A DNA stretch of 64,000 nucleotides from Rhizobium sp. P40RR-XXII (GCF_012641405.1 NZ_JABAII010000003.1:124001-188000), one strand, 5' to 3'; shown: positions 41,853 to 51,238, counted from the first letter of the stretch. Notes: generated from the letters alone by a model not told the origin. Made by a program: numbers and translations.

Positions 41853-42836
41853 ATGCGCTTTTTCAAAGCAGCCATCCTTGCGGGCGCGTTTGCCGTTCTG
41901 GCCGCCGGCTCGGCGCTTGCTAAAGACGTCAAGATCGGGTTCATCGTCAAGCAGCCGGAGGAGCCCTGGTTCCAGGATGAGTGGAAATTTGCCGATCAGG
42001 CCGCCAAGGAGAAGGGCTTCACGCTCGTCAAGATCGGCGCCGAGGATGGCGAGAAGGTTCAGTCGGCGATCGACAATCTCGGGGCGCAGGGCGCGCAGGG
42101 CTTCATCGTCTGCACGCCCGACGTCAAGCTCGGCCCCGGCATCGTCGCCAAGGCCGCCGCCAACCAGCTGAAGCTGATGACCGTCGACGACCGCCTCGTC
42201 AATGCCGAAGGCAAGCCGCTCGAGGATGTACCGCATATGGGCATCTCCGCCACCAAGATCGGCGAGACCGTGGGGCAGGCGATAATCGATGAAGTCAAGA
42301 AGCGCGGCTGGGACATGAAGAATGTCGGCGCGATCCGCGTCTCCTACGATCAGCTGCCGACGGCCGTCGACCGCGTCGAAGGCGCGATCTCTATCATGAA
42401 GGCCGCGGGCTTCCCGGCCGCGAATATCTATGACGCGCCGCAGGCAAAGACCGACACGGAAGCAGCACTCAACGCCGCGACCACGGTTCTCAACAAGCAT
42501 GCCAATATTAAGTACTGGGTCGCCTTCGGCCTTAACGACGAAGCCGTGCTCGGCGCCGTCCGCGCCTCGGAATCGGTGGGCATACCGGCCACCAACATGA
42601 TCGGCGTCGGGATCGGTGGTGCGGATTCGGCGATCAACGAGTTCAAGAAGCCCGCCGCGACAGGCTTCTTCGGCACGGTCATCATCTCGCCGAAGCGCCA
42701 CGGCTACGAGACCGCGCTCGATATGTATGACTGGATTGCCAACGGCAAGGAGCCGCCGAAGCTGACGCTGACCTCCGGTTCCCTGGCGCTGCGCGGTGAC
42801 TACGAAAAGGTTCGCAAGGATCTCGGCATCGAATGA
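41853..42836 (+). CDS. araF: L-arabinose-binding periplasmic protein
   Basis: The 327-residue binding protein has a signal peptide cleaved near SALA. It then tracks E. coli AraF closely: KIGFIVKQPEEPWFQDEWKF, FIVCTPDVKLGPGIVAKAAA, MTVDDRLVNAEGKPLEDVPH, GISATKIGETVGQAIIDEVK and AFGLNDEAVLGAVRASESVG. It captures L-arabinose (and possibly galactose) for AraGH. It has its own promoter and is followed by a stable hairpin at 42859-42886 before araG. Confidence 0.93.
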   Translation: MRFFKAAILAGAFAVLAAGSALAKDVKIGFIVKQPEEPWFQDEWKFADQAAKEKGFTLVKIGAEDGEKVQSAIDNLGAQGAQGFIVCTPDVKLGPGIVAKAAANQLKLMTVDDRLVNAEGKPLEDVPHMGISATKIGETVGQAIIDEVKKRGWDMKNVGAIRVSYDQLPTAVDRVEGAISIMKAAGFPAANIYDAPQAKTDTEAALNAATTVLNKHANIKYWVAFGLNDEAVLGAVRASESVGIPATNMIGVGIGGADSAINEFKKPAATGFFGTVIISPKRHGYETALDMYDWIANGKEPPKLTLTSGSLALRGDYEKVRKDLGIE

Positions 42837-42858
42837 TCATCCCTCAAGGGTGATTTCC

Positions 42859-42886
42859 GTCCGGCGGCCCATTGCCGCCGCCGGAC
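42859..42886 (+). other. Intra-operon hairpin between araF and araG
   Basis: GTCCGGCGGC (42859-42868), an 8-base loop, GCCGCCGGAC (42877-42886): a perfect ten-pair GC-rich stem without U-tract, 22 bp after the araF stop. It is likely to protect the araF message or reduce read-through so that the binding protein is made in excess. Confidence 0.75.
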
Positions 42887-42906
42887 CTTCTCTCGATGGA
42901 GCAAGT

Positions 42907-44412
42907 ATGGCTTTCCTTGAATTCAAGGGCATTTCCAAGGGCTATCCGGGCGTTCAGGCGCTGTCCGACGTCTCTTTCGATGTGAAAAGGGGCGCGGTGC
43001 ATGGGCTGATGGGCGAAAACGGCGCCGGCAAATCGACGCTGATCCGGGTCCTTTCCGGCGATCAGGCGGCACATGCGGGCAGTATCGTCATCGATGGGGT
43101 GGAGCAGCATTACAGCTCCGTCCGCGATGCCTTTCATGCCGGCGTCGTCGTCATCCACCAGGAGCTGCAGCTGGTACCGGAGCTGACCGTCGCCGAGAAC
43201 CTCTGGCTCGGTCGTTTTCCCGGCAAGGCCGGTGTGATCGACGGCAAGACGCTGGTCGAGACCGTCCGCGCCAAGCTCAAGGAAATCGGCATCGACGTCG
43301 ATCCCGCAGCCAAAATTTCCTCGCTGTCGATCGGCGCCCGCCAGATGGTGGAGATTGCCAAGGCCGTCATGGTCGAGGCGCGGGTGATCGCGCTCGACGA
43401 GCCGACCTCGTCGCTATCGTCACGCGAAAGCGAAATCCTGTTTTCGCTGATCGACCGTCTAAGAGCTAACGGCACCGTCATTCTTTATGTCTCGCATCGC
43501 CTGGATGAAATCTTCCGGCTCTGCGACAGCCTCACCGTGCTGCGAGACGGTAAGCTCGCGGCGCATCATCCCAGCATCGCCGATACGACGCGGGATCAGA
43601 TCATCGCGCAAATGGTCGGCCGCGAGATCAGCAATATCTGGAACTGGCGCGAACGGCCGCTCGGCGAGGTGCGCCTGGAGGCCAAGCAATTGTCCGGTTC
43701 GAAGCTGCGCAATCCTGTCAGCTTCTCGGTCCGCAAAGGAGAAATCCTGGGCTTCTTCGGCCTTATCGGCGCCGGCAGAAGCGAGATGGCCCGCCTTCTC
43801 TATGGCGCCGATCACCGTCACCAGGGCAGCGTTTCGATAGACGGAGTTGCCGTCGCGCCGAACAATCCGAAGGCTGCGATCAGTGCCGGCATGGTTCTCT
43901 GCCCCGAGGACCGCAAGTTCGACGGCATCATTCAGGGACGGTCGATCGAGGAGAACATCGCCATCTCCTCGAGGCGGCATTTCTCGCCGTTCGGCATCCT
44001 CAATCCGAAGAAGGAAGCCGCGGTCGCCGATCGGTTCATCGCCAAGCTCCGGGTGCGCACGCCCTCGCGCCGGCAGGATATCGTCAATCTGTCGGGCGGC
44101 AATCAGCAGAAGGTCATCCTTGGCCGCTGGCTTTCCGAACAAGGGGTCAAGGTGCTCGTCATCGACGAGCCGACGCGCGGCATCGATGTCGGCGCCAAGT
44201 CGGAAATCTATGAAATCCTCTATGAGCTGGCCGCCGACGGCATGGCGATCATAGTCATCTCCAGCGAGCTTCCCGAGGTCATGGGTATTTCCGATCGCAT
44301 CATGGTCATGTGCCAGGGCCGCGTCGCCGCCAACGTCGCCCGCGCCGATTTCGACGAACGCGCCATTCTGACCGCGGCTCTGCCCGACAAGAATGCCGCC
44401 GGCACAATCTAA
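42907..44412 (+). CDS. araG: L-arabinose ABC transporter ATP-binding protein
   Basis: The 501-residue protein has two ABC modules, as in all sugar CUT2 ATPases. Module 1 has GENGAGKSTLIRVLSGD, LSIGARQMVEIAKAVM and ALDEPTSSL. Module 2 has the usual degenerate Walker A (GLIGAGRSEMARLLYG), LSGGNQQKVILGRWL and VIDEPTRGID. The ATG at 42907 (MAFLEFKGISKGYPG) follows GGAG and is preferred over the 37-codon upstream extension, which runs through the hairpin. It lies between araF and araH in one operon. Confidence 0.93.
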   Translation: MAFLEFKGISKGYPGVQALSDVSFDVKRGAVHGLMGENGAGKSTLIRVLSGDQAAHAGSIVIDGVEQHYSSVRDAFHAGVVVIHQELQLVPELTVAENLWLGRFPGKAGVIDGKTLVETVRAKLKEIGIDVDPAAKISSLSIGARQMVEIAKAVMVEARVIALDEPTSSLSSRESEILFSLIDRLRANGTVILYVSHRLDEIFRLCDSLTVLRDGKLAAHHPSIADTTRDQIIAQMVGREISNIWNWRERPLGEVRLEAKQLSGSKLRNPVSFSVRKGEILGFFGLIGAGRSEMARLLYGADHRHQGSVSIDGVAVAPNNPKAAISAGMVLCPEDRKFDGIIQGRSIEENIAISSRRHFSPFGILNPKKEAAVADRFIAKLRVRTPSRRQDIVNLSGGNQQKVILGRWLSEQGVKVLVIDEPTRGIDVGAKSEIYEILYELAADGMAIIVISSELPEVMGISDRIMVMCQGRVAANVARADFDERAILTAALPDKNAAGTI

Positions 44413-44428
44413 TTCAGGAATGGTAACG

Positions 44429-45385
44429 ATGAACTCGTTGAAAAAACTTCTTCTCGGCGAACAGGGCCTGGTGGTGATCTTCGCGATCGCCTTCGTGATC
44501 GTGTCGCTCTTCGTTCCGAGCTTTCTGACGGAGCGCAATATGCTCGGTCTGCTGCAGTCGGTGGTGACGATCGGTATCGTCGCCTGCACTATGATGTTCT
44601 GCCTTGCCTCGCGCGACTTCGACCTGTCGGTCGGCTCGACCGTCGCCTTCTCGGGCATGATCGCCGTCATGGTGTCGAACTCGACCGGCTCGATCCCGCT
44701 TGGCCTGCTGGCGGCGCTGATCAGCGGCGGCCTCGTCGGTGTCGTCAATGGCGTCGTCATCGCCAGGTTCCGCATCAATGCCCTGATCACGACGCTCGCC
44801 ACGATGCAGATCGTTCGTGGTCTCGCATTGATCGCTTCTGACGGCCGCGCCGTCGGCATCAACGATCCCGCCTTCTATCAGCTGGCGCTGTCGCGCTTCC
44901 TGACCGTGCCGACGCCGATCTGGATCATGGTGCTGTTGTTCCTCATCTTCGGCTTCATGCTCAATCGCACCGTTTTTGGCAAGAATACCCTTGCGATCGG
45001 CGGCAATCCCGAGGCGTCGAGACTTGCCGGCGTCAATGTCGTCAACATGCGGATCTGGATCTTCGCCTTGCAGGGTCTCGTCTGCGCCATCGCCGGCATT
45101 CTGCTCGCCTCCCGTATCACGTCGGGCCAGCCGAATGCGGCAACCGGGCTCGAACTATCCGTCATCTCCGCCTGCGTGCTCGGCGGCGTGTCGCTGGCAG
45201 GTGGCCGCGCGGCGATGACGGGCGTGATCGTCGGCGTCCTCATCATGGGCATCGCCGAGAACGTGATGAATCTGCTGAATATCCAGGCCTTCTATCAATA
45301 TCTCGTGCGCGGCTGCATTCTGCTGATCGCCGTTCTGCTTGACAATCTGCGCTCATCGGCGGCAGGGCATCGCGCCCGCTTGTGA
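44429..45385 (+). CDS. araH: L-arabinose ABC transporter permease
   Basis: The 318-residue CUT2 permease has eight to ten hydrophobic segments (VVIFAIAFVIVSLFVPSFL, LLAALISGGLVGVVNGVVIA, IWIFALQGLVCAIAGILLAS). Family motifs include ASRDFDLSVGSTVAFSGMIA, NALITTLATMQIVRGLALI, GGNPEASRLAGVNV and CVLGGVSLAGGRAAMTG. It completes the AraFGH importer. The ATG at 44429 lies 16 bp after the araG stop with AGGAA before it. A GntR regulator follows 107 bp downstream. Confidence 0.93.
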   Translation: MNSLKKLLLGEQGLVVIFAIAFVIVSLFVPSFLTERNMLGLLQSVVTIGIVACTMMFCLASRDFDLSVGSTVAFSGMIAVMVSNSTGSIPLGLLAALISGGLVGVVNGVVIARFRINALITTLATMQIVRGLALIASDGRAVGINDPAFYQLALSRFLTVPTPIWIMVLLFLIFGFMLNRTVFGKNTLAIGGNPEASRLAGVNVVNMRIWIFALQGLVCAIAGILLASRITSGQPNAATGLELSVISACVLGGVSLAGGRAAMTGVIVGVLIMGIAENVMNLLNIQAFYQYLVRGCILLIAVLLDNLRSSAAGHRARL

Positions 45386-45492
45386 CGATCAAATTCCTTG
45401 GGAGAAGATTGCCGAGCTCGCAGTTGCGCATTGATGCCAGGGCGTGGCGCCGCTCATGATTGCCACCGGGCCAGCGGAAGGGAGTGCAAGTG

Positions 45493-46266
45493 ATGAGTAC
45501 GCGTTTGGGGTCTTTACGGACACGGGGTGGGGCTGCGCCTGAACAGGGAAGGCGCACCGTTCGCGAGGAACTGTTGAAGAAACTCATCGAGCAGATCGTG
45601 TCGGGCGTTCTCGCGGAAAGCTCGATCCTGCCGAACGAAGCCGAGCTTTCCGAGGCCTATGGCGTCAGCCGCACCAGCCTGCGCGAGGCCATGCAATATT
45701 TGTCGGCGCTCGGAATGGTCCGCTCGCGCACGCGAGCCGGCACGACAGTCCTTTCGCGCGAGAACTGGAACTATCTGGATCCGCTGGTTCTCGACGCCAC
45801 CCTGGCGCTCAGCAATGACCGCAGCTTCTACGATTCCCTGCTCGATGCGCGGCAGGTGCTGGAGCCTGCCGCCGCCGCGCAGGCTGCCGCCAATGCCACG
45901 GCAAAGCAGCTCGCGCAGATCGCCGAGGCTTTCGAGGATATGGTCGCCGCCAATGCTCGTGACAACGAGGCATGGAGTCAGGCGGACCTGGAGTTTCACA
46001 CCGCCATCATCAATGCCAGCGGCAATTGGGTCTTCCGCCAATTCGCCACCGCCATCCGGGCAGCCCTGCTTGCAAGTTTCCGCCTGACCAATAGGGCGAG
46101 CCAATCGCACGAATATGCGATCGCCCGGCATCAGGATGTTCTGGATGCGATCCGCATGCGCCGTCCCGATGCCGCCCGTTTTGCCATGGAGCAGCTGATC
46201 GGAACGGCCAGAATGGAGCTTAGCGATGCCCTGCGCGCCGCCAAGCCCAAGGATGAGCCGGAATAG
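45493..46266 (+). CDS. GntR-family (FadR/FCD) regulator of the arabinose cluster
   Basis: The 257-residue regulator has a GntR winged helix (VREELLKKLIEQIVSGVLAE, ILPNEAELSEAYGVSRTSLR, EAMQYLSALGMVRSRTRAGT). An FCD ligand domain follows with DLEFHTAIINASGN and a later RHQDVLDAIRMRRP. The ATG at 45493 is preceded by GGAAGGGAG. It follows araH in the same direction and is the likely regulator of araFGH, possibly through the inverted repeat at the araF promoter, with a sugar acid as effector. Confidence 0.9.
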   Translation: MSTRLGSLRTRGGAAPEQGRRTVREELLKKLIEQIVSGVLAESSILPNEAELSEAYGVSRTSLREAMQYLSALGMVRSRTRAGTTVLSRENWNYLDPLVLDATLALSNDRSFYDSLLDARQVLEPAAAAQAAANATAKQLAQIAEAFEDMVAANARDNEAWSQADLEFHTAIINASGNWVFRQFATAIRAALLASFRLTNRASQSHEYAIARHQDVLDAIRMRRPDAARFAMEQLIGTARMELSDALRAAKPKDEPE

Positions 46267-46470
46267 ATCGGTTCGTCTGGGGCGAAGAAGGCTCGCTATC
46301 TGCTATGTTCGGCGTGACGGAGCGCACTATATCGTTAATCCGGATATTGAAACCTGGCCGGATGATTGAGCATAGGCAATGCCGACTTTCTCCGTCCAAT
46401 GGTTCTCGCCTCATGAATTGAAACGCAGCCGCCGCTGCAATGCGGCGCTGCCTATGGAGGAGATTTCGGA

Positions 46471-46854
46471 ATGACGGAGGATGAAAAGGCAATCCGGAAA
46501 GTCGTGGAAACCTGGATTGCCGCGAGCAAGGCGGGCGATACGGCAACCGTTTTAGGGCTGATGACGGACGATGTCGTCTTCATGGTGCCGGGCCGAGAGC
46601 CGTTTGGCAAGCAAGCCTTCTCGGCAGCCTCCAAGGGCAAGGACGGCGTAAAGATGGAGGGCGCCAGCGAGATCGTCGAATTGCGGGTGCTCGGCGACTG
46701 GGCCTTCATTCGCAACCACATCGACATCACGACGACACCGCCAGGCGGCGATGCCATCAATCAGTCGGGCTACACACTCACGCTTCTGCGCAAGGAGGCC
46801 GATGGCGAGTGGCGCCTCGCACGGGATGCGAACCTTCTGACCGGGCATAGCTGA
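46471..46854 (+). CDS. SnoaL-like/DUF4440 (SgcJ/EcaC family) small protein
   Basis: The 127-residue protein fits the NTF2-like SgcJ/EcaC group: EKAIRKVVETWIAASKAGDT, LGLMTDDVVFMVPGREPFGK, SYTLTLLRKE-type closing strand seen here as GYTLTLLRKEADGEWRLARD. These are small cone-shaped proteins, sometimes binding or isomerising small molecules; no catalytic residues can be assigned. GGAGG lies about 10 bases before the ATG. No clear operon partner exists. Confidence 0.85.
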   Translation: MTEDEKAIRKVVETWIAASKAGDTATVLGLMTDDVVFMVPGREPFGKQAFSAASKGKDGVKMEGASEIVELRVLGDWAFIRNHIDITTTPPGGDAINQSGYTLTLLRKEADGEWRLARDANLLTGHS

Positions 46855-46896
46855 CCGTTGCAGCGTTCATCCGCGTCGTAAATCGAAGGATCTCCA

Positions 46897-48180
46897 TCAT
46901 GCGACTTCGAGCGCGGACGCCAGATCGGCGATCAGATCGTCTGGATGCTCGATCCCGATCGACAACCGGATCGTCGATTCCAGCACGCCGATGCGGTGGC
47001 GCACATCCACCGGAACGCCGGAATGCGTTGTTGTCGCCGGATGGGAGGCAAGCGATTCCGTGCCGCCAAGGCTGACCGCGAGCTTGAAGATCTGCAGCGC
47101 ATTCAGGAATTTAAACGATGCCGGCTGGCCGCCCTTGATATCGAAGGAAAAGGTCGAGCCTGCACCGCTGCACTGGGTGGCAAAGGTGCGGCCCGTGGCC
47201 GAGGACGGATCGGTATAGGGCAGGTAATGTATCTGCTCGATCTTCGGATGATCCCGCAGGAAATCGGCCACGGCCCGGGCGTTGCTGTCGGCCCGTTCCA
47301 TGCGGATTTGCAGCGTTTCCAGCGAGCGGCCGAGCATCCAGCAGGAATGCGGATCGAGCTGGGTGCCGATTGCGCCGCGCAGCGCCTTGACCTGCTTGAT
47401 GACGGCTTTCGACCCAAGGGCGGCGCCGGCGATCAGGTCGGAATGACCGCCGACATATTTGGTCAGGGAATAAAGGGAAATATCGGCGCCATGCTCGATC
47501 GGCCGCTGGAAGACCGGGCCTAGCAAGGTATTGTCGCAGGCGATGATCGGCGTATGGCCCTGTTTCTTGCCGATCGTGTAGGCCACGCGGCGGATCATGG
47601 CGATATCGACCAGGCTATTGGTCGGATTGGCGGGTGTCTCCACCAGAATGACAGACACTCGGCCCTTGGCCATTGCTTCCTCCGCGCGCGCCGTCACTGA
47701 AGTTTCGCTGACGCCGTCTGCGAACCCCACTGCCGAAACGCCGAGATTGAGGAATGTCTTGGCGATAAGCGTTTCCGTTCCGCCATAGAGCGGCTGGGAA
47801 TGTAGGATCGCATCGCCGGGGCGGACGAAGGCCAGCAGCGTGGTGGCGATCGCCGACATGCCGGAGGAAAATAGCGCGCCGCTTTCCGTTCGCTCATAGA
47901 CGGCAAGCCGATCCTCGACGATTTCGCTGTTGGGGTGGTTGAAGCGCGAATAGACAAGCCCGACGCCGGTGCCTGCCGGCGGTTCGGTGCGGCCGGATAT
48001 GTAGTTGAAGAAATCGCGCCCGTCCTCGGCCGATTTGAAGACGAAGGTGGAGGTCAGGAAAACAGGTGGCTTGACCGCGCCCTCGGACAGCTCCGGGTCG
48101 TAGCCATAATTCAGCATCTGGGTTTCGGGATGCAGCGCGTGGTTGCCGATATGCGTTTTCGAGGGATGCGGCGCAGTCAT
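46897..48180 (-). CDS. Cystathionine gamma-synthase family PLP enzyme
   Basis: The 427-residue enzyme belongs to the Cys/Met-metabolism PLP family: [77 protein letters not shown], and the PLP lysine in [17 protein letters not shown]. The C-terminus has [21 protein letters not shown] gamma-lyase, synthase or sulfhydrylase acting on methionine, cystathionine or an O-acyl-homoserine is likely; sequence alone does not separate these. The ATG at 48180 follows CGAGGAGACCGTT. Inverted repeats at 48201-48239 lie just upstream. Confidence 0.9.
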   Translation of the reverse strand: MTAPHPSKTHIGNHALHPETQMLNYGYDPELSEGAVKPPVFLTSTFVFKSAEDGRDFFNYISGRTEPPAGTGVGLVYSRFNHPNSEIVEDRLAVYERTESGALFSSGMSAIATTLLAFVRPGDAILHSQPLYGGTETLIAKTFLNLGVSAVGFADGVSETSVTARAEEAMAKGRVSVILVETPANPTNSLVDIAMIRRVAYTIGKKQGHTPIIACDNTLLGPVFQRPIEHGADISLYSLTKYVGGHSDLIAGAALGSKAVIKQVKALRGAIGTQLDPHSCWMLGRSLETLQIRMERADSNARAVADFLRDHPKIEQIHYLPYTDPSSATGRTFATQCSGAGSTFSFDIKGGQPASFKFLNALQIFKLAVSLGGTESLASHPATTTHSGVPVDVRHRIGVLESTIRLSIGIEHPDDLIADLASALEVA

Positions 48181-48200
48181 AACGGTCTCCTCGGCCGATG

Positions 48201-48239
48201 ATGTGAATTTTAGACTCACATTATACATCACTTAATGTG
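48201..48239 (-). promoter_or_regulatory. Two inverted repeats upstream of the PLP enzyme gene
   Basis: ATGTGA-N9-TCACAT (48201-48221) overlaps CACATTA-N9-TAATGTG (48217-48223, 48233-48239). Both share CACAT and end 21 bp before the start codon at 48180. This is a candidate tandem operator; no regulator gene lies next to it. Confidence 0.5.
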
Positions 48240-48519
48240 CCGGCTCGCTATTCGCCATTGTCTGCGACGCGGTTTCGATATTGGGGGCCGATATAGGCTG
48301 GAACTATCCAACCCGCGCATCACTATCCGAAATACGACAGAAAGGTCGTCATATTAGTTTGCGGCGCTCGTCTTGACACAGTCCCACCCCAGTTTTCGGG
48401 AGCTTGCGGCTTCGCTGTGCGCGGTCCTTGCAGAAACGGTGCATTTTTCGACCGACTGGTCCCCCTTGATGAGGGCGCTCGGCGGCGAGATGCACGAAGA
48501 AAACCAGTGAGGTTTACAT
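48240..48519. other. Divergent intergenic region before the methyltransferase gene
   Basis: About 280 bp between the PLP enzyme operator and the methyltransferase gene. TTGACA occurs at 48374-48379 without a clear -10 partner. No gene is visible. Confidence 0.35.
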
Positions 48520-49299
48520 TTGAAATCGGGCGTTCGAAAATTTGTGTTTCGCGATCTTCAGAAAATCGATGGTTATATCGACCCGCCGGATGCGCTTGTC
48601 TTCCTGTCGCTGATCGAAAAGCAAAGGCAGGAAAAACTACACGGCGGCCTCGCCGAAATCGGGGTCTATTATGGGCGGTCCTATTTCTTGCTGCGCAAAA
48701 TCAGCGCCCCCGATGACAATGTGCTTGCGATCGACCTTTTCGACGTAGAAGCGGATGGTGCGCAATATCAACGCTTCCTCGACAACGGAAGATCACTGGG
48801 CATTCCCGTCGATGAAGACCTCGTCATAACCGGCGATAGCACCAGGCTCGATCCGCAGGAAATCATCGACAAAGTTGGGCAGGTTCGTTTTTTCAGCGTC
48901 GATGGAGGACATCTGCTTCGCCACATCGTTGCCGACAGCCGGCTGGCGAAGAGCGTGCTGGCCGATCATGGCATCATCGCTTTCGACGATACATTCAATC
49001 CAGCCTGGCCGGAGGTGACGATCGGCGTCTCGGATTTTTTGCGCAGGAACAGCGATACCTTTGCCGCCTTTTGCATGACCAAGTACAAGACCTATGTCTG
49101 CCGGCGGGATTTTCATGAAATCTATCGAGCCGCACTTGGCAGGGCACGACATCTCATGCCTTTCGAGCATGCCGAGATGGATTTTCTCGGCTCGAAAGTC
49201 CTCAGGCTGCACAATCCCATCAACCGAAGAGTTGCCTATGAGCTCCTGCGGCGGCTGGGCTTGGGCGCCATATCCGGATGGGCCTACCGCCCAGTCTGA
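48520..49299 (+). CDS. Class I SAM-dependent methyltransferase (Methyltransf_24-like)
   Basis: The 259-residue protein has a SAM-binding motif I (GGLAEIGVYYGRSYFLL), an acidic motif II (NVLAIDLFDVEADG) and motif IV/post-IV as FFSVDGGHLLRHIVADSRLA, then HGIIAFDDTFNPAWPEVTIG. It is typical of Methyltransf_24 proteins found near glycosyltransferases. The start is TTG at 48520, preceded by GTGAGG seven bases upstream; no better ATG exists in frame. The substrate is unknown. A RIME-like repeat follows. Confidence 0.75.
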   Translation: MKSGVRKFVFRDLQKIDGYIDPPDALVFLSLIEKQRQEKLHGGLAEIGVYYGRSYFLLRKISAPDDNVLAIDLFDVEADGAQYQRFLDNGRSLGIPVDEDLVITGDSTRLDPQEIIDKVGQVRFFSVDGGHLLRHIVADSRLAKSVLADHGIIAFDDTFNPAWPEVTIGVSDFLRRNSDTFAAFCMTKYKTYVCRRDFHEIYRAALGRARHLMPFEHAEMDFLGSKVLRLHNPINRRVAYELLRRLGLGAISGWAYRPV

Positions 49300-49328
49300 C
49301 CTTGAGCCGGCCTTGCTCGCCGGTGGCG

Positions 49329-49432
49329 GAGTTAGAGCGCTTTAGTTTTTCACAGAACCCCTAAACCGCTCTAACTCTTTGTTATCTAGCAATTCCGGAC
49401 GGAAAACCGCTCAGCACTTTTCCTGGAATTGC
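49329..49432. repeat. RIME-like intergenic palindromic repeat
   Basis: Two adjacent stem-loops: GAGTTAGAGCG/CGCTCTAACTC (49329-49339, 49367-49377) and GCAATTCC/GGAATTGC (49389-49396, 49425-49432). The sequence words TTTTCCTGGAATTGCTCTAG and the about 104-bp length resemble the RIME intergenic mosaic elements of Rhizobium. It lies between convergent genes. Confidence 0.7.
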
Positions 49433-49437
49433 TCTAG

Positions 49438-50352
49438 TCAGTAGACTTCGGGCACGTACATTTCCGGCGGAACCGGTGTGCGATGATAATCGACATGACG
49501 CAGGCGCTCCGGCAGGACGATTTCCGGCTTTGGTACGTTTTCGTAGGGAATCTGGTTCAGGAGATGCGCGATACAGTTGAGGCGCGCCCTCTTCTTGTCG
49601 ACGGCATGGACGACCCACCATGGCGCCTCGGGAATATGCGTGCGCTCGAGCATCTCTTCCTTCGCCTTGGTGTATTCTTCCCAGTGTACGCGGCTTTGCA
49701 GGTCCATCGGCGAAAGCTTCCACTGCTTCAGCGGATCCTGAATGCGCATGTTGAAGCGGAATTCCTGTTCTTCGTCGGTGATCGAGAACCAGTATTTCAG
49801 GAGAATGATGCCGGAGCGAACCAGCATGCGCTCGAAATCCGGTACGGAACGGAAGAATTCTTCCAGCTCATCGGGCGAGCAGAAGCCCATGACGCGCTCG
49901 ACGCCGGCCCGATTGTACCAGCTGCGATCGAACAACACCATTTCGCCGGCTGTCGGCAGATGCGCGGTATAGCGCTGGAAATACCACTGATGCCGCTCAC
50001 GCTCGGTCGGAGCCGGCAATGCGACGACGCGGCAGACGCGCGGATTGAGGCGCTGAGTGACACGCTTGATGGCGCCGCCCTTGCCGGCGGAATCGCGGCC
50101 CTCGAACAGTACGACGACCTTGAACTTCTTGTACTGCACCCAGTCCTGCAGGCGCACGAGCTCGTGCTGAAGGCGGAAGAGTTCGCGGAAATAGATGCGG
50201 CGATCGAGCGCCTCTTCGCCTTCGCCGATAAGGCCCTCTGCGACCAACTCGTCCAGCCGGTCCTCTTCGAGCTGCATCTCCAGCTCCTCGTCAAAGCTAT
50301 CGACGATCTCATCCTTGATGCGGCTGAGCGGATCGTGTGTTTCATCGGTCAT
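49438..50352 (-). CDS. ppk2: Polyphosphate kinase 2 (PPK2 family)
   Basis: The 304-residue kinase transfers phosphate between polyphosphate and nucleoside diphosphates. Walker A is GRDSAGKGG (residues about 85-93), Walker B DRSWYNRAG (about 142-150), and the lid region has QRYTAHLPTAGEM and KYWFSITDEEQEFRF. The first 60 residues are an acidic helical extension (DEELEMQLEEDRLDELVAEG). A single PPK2 domain of this length is typical of rhizobial class I enzymes. A gene end 6 bp from the RIME-like repeat suggests the repeat may act as its 3' end. Confidence 0.95.
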   Translation of the reverse strand: MTDETHDPLSRIKDEIVDSFDEELEMQLEEDRLDELVAEGLIGEGEEALDRRIYFRELFRLQHELVRLQDWVQYKKFKVVVLFEGRDSAGKGGAIKRVTQRLNPRVCRVVALPAPTERERHQWYFQRYTAHLPTAGEMVLFDRSWYNRAGVERVMGFCSPDELEEFFRSVPDFERMLVRSGIILLKYWFSITDEEQEFRFNMRIQDPLKQWKLSPMDLQSRVHWEEYTKAKEEMLERTHIPEAPWWVVHAVDKKRARLNCIAHLLNQIPYENVPKPEIVLPERLRHVDYHRTPVPPEMYVPEVY

Positions 50353-50449
50353 TATGCGCCTCCTGCTCTGTTTTCATGTAACTGCTGCAGCCTTCGACTG
50401 CAGCAAGCCGATCCGTTCTTCGAACATGCGCCGGCTACGATCTGGGGTA

Positions 50450-51238
50450 TTATTCGGCAGTCCAGCCGCCGTCGACGGAAAGCGTCGTACCGGTAATCTG
50501 CTTTGCGGCCTCGCTGCACATGAAGACCGCAATGGCAGCAACTTCGTCAACGGTGACGAATTCCTTCGTCGGCTGGGCGGCCAGCAGCACATCGTGCTTG
50601 ACCTGCTCTTCCGTCATGTTGCGTGCCTTCATCGTCTCGGGGATCTGCTTCTCGACGAGTGGCGTCCAGACATAGCCGGGCGCGATGGAATTGACGGTAA
50701 CGCCGTCCCGCGCGGCTTCGAGCGCGATGGTCTTGGTGAGGCCGGTAATGCCGTGCTTTGCCGAGACGTAGGCCGATTTGAACGGAGAGGCGACCAGCGC
50801 GTGCGCCGAAGACGTATTGATGATGCGACCCCATTTGCGGGCTTTCATGCCGGGAATGGCGGCCTTGATGGCGTAGAAGGCGGCAAGGAGATTGATGCGG
50901 ATGATGGCTTCCCACTTATCGTCCGGGAATTCCTCGATCGGGGCCACGAACTGGATACCGGCATTGTTGACGAGAACATCCAGGCTGCCGAAAGCTTCTT
51001 CGGCTTCGCGTACCATTGATGTCACTTCCTCGCCATTCATCATGTTGGCGCCGGAGTAGCGGCACTTCACGCCGAAATCGGCTTCGATGGCAGCCCGTTC
51101 CTTTTCGATCGCATCGGCATCGCCAAGGCCGTTGATCGTCACATTCGCGCCTTCCGCGGCAAAGGCGCGCGCGATCGCAAGGCCGATACCGCTGGTCGAA
51201 CCGGTGACCAGCGCATTCTTCGAAGTCAACGAACCCAT
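50450..51238 (-). CDS. bdhA: 3-hydroxybutyrate dehydrogenase
   Basis: The 262-residue SDR interconverts D-3-hydroxybutyrate and acetoacetate. It shows ALVTGSTSGIGLAIARAFAA, NNAGIQFVAPIEEFP, NTSSAHALVASPFKSAYVSA with the catalytic Ser/Tyr/Lys, and the BDH-specific GYVWTPLVEKQIPETMKARN and TKEFVTVDEVAAIAVFMCSE. It is divergent from an acetoacetate decarboxylase, so the two share a metabolite. The context points to turnover of the storage polymer polyhydroxybutyrate. Confidence 0.93.
   Translation of the reverse strand: MGSLTSKNALVTGSTSGIGLAIARAFAAEGANVTINGLGDADAIEKERAAIEADFGVKCRYSGANMMNGEEVTSMVREAEEAFGSLDVLVNNAGIQFVAPIEEFPDDKWEAIIRINLLAAFYAIKAAIPGMKARKWGRIINTSSAHALVASPFKSAYVSAKHGITGLTKTIALEAARDGVTVNSIAPGYVWTPLVEKQIPETMKARNMTEEQVKHDVLLAAQPTKEFVTVDEVAAIAVFMCSEAAKQITGTTLSVDGGWTAE

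Noticed and set aside
43459..44862. 467-codon minus-strand open frame opposite araG/araH
   Set aside because: It spans two well-identified genes on the other strand, and its residues match no family.
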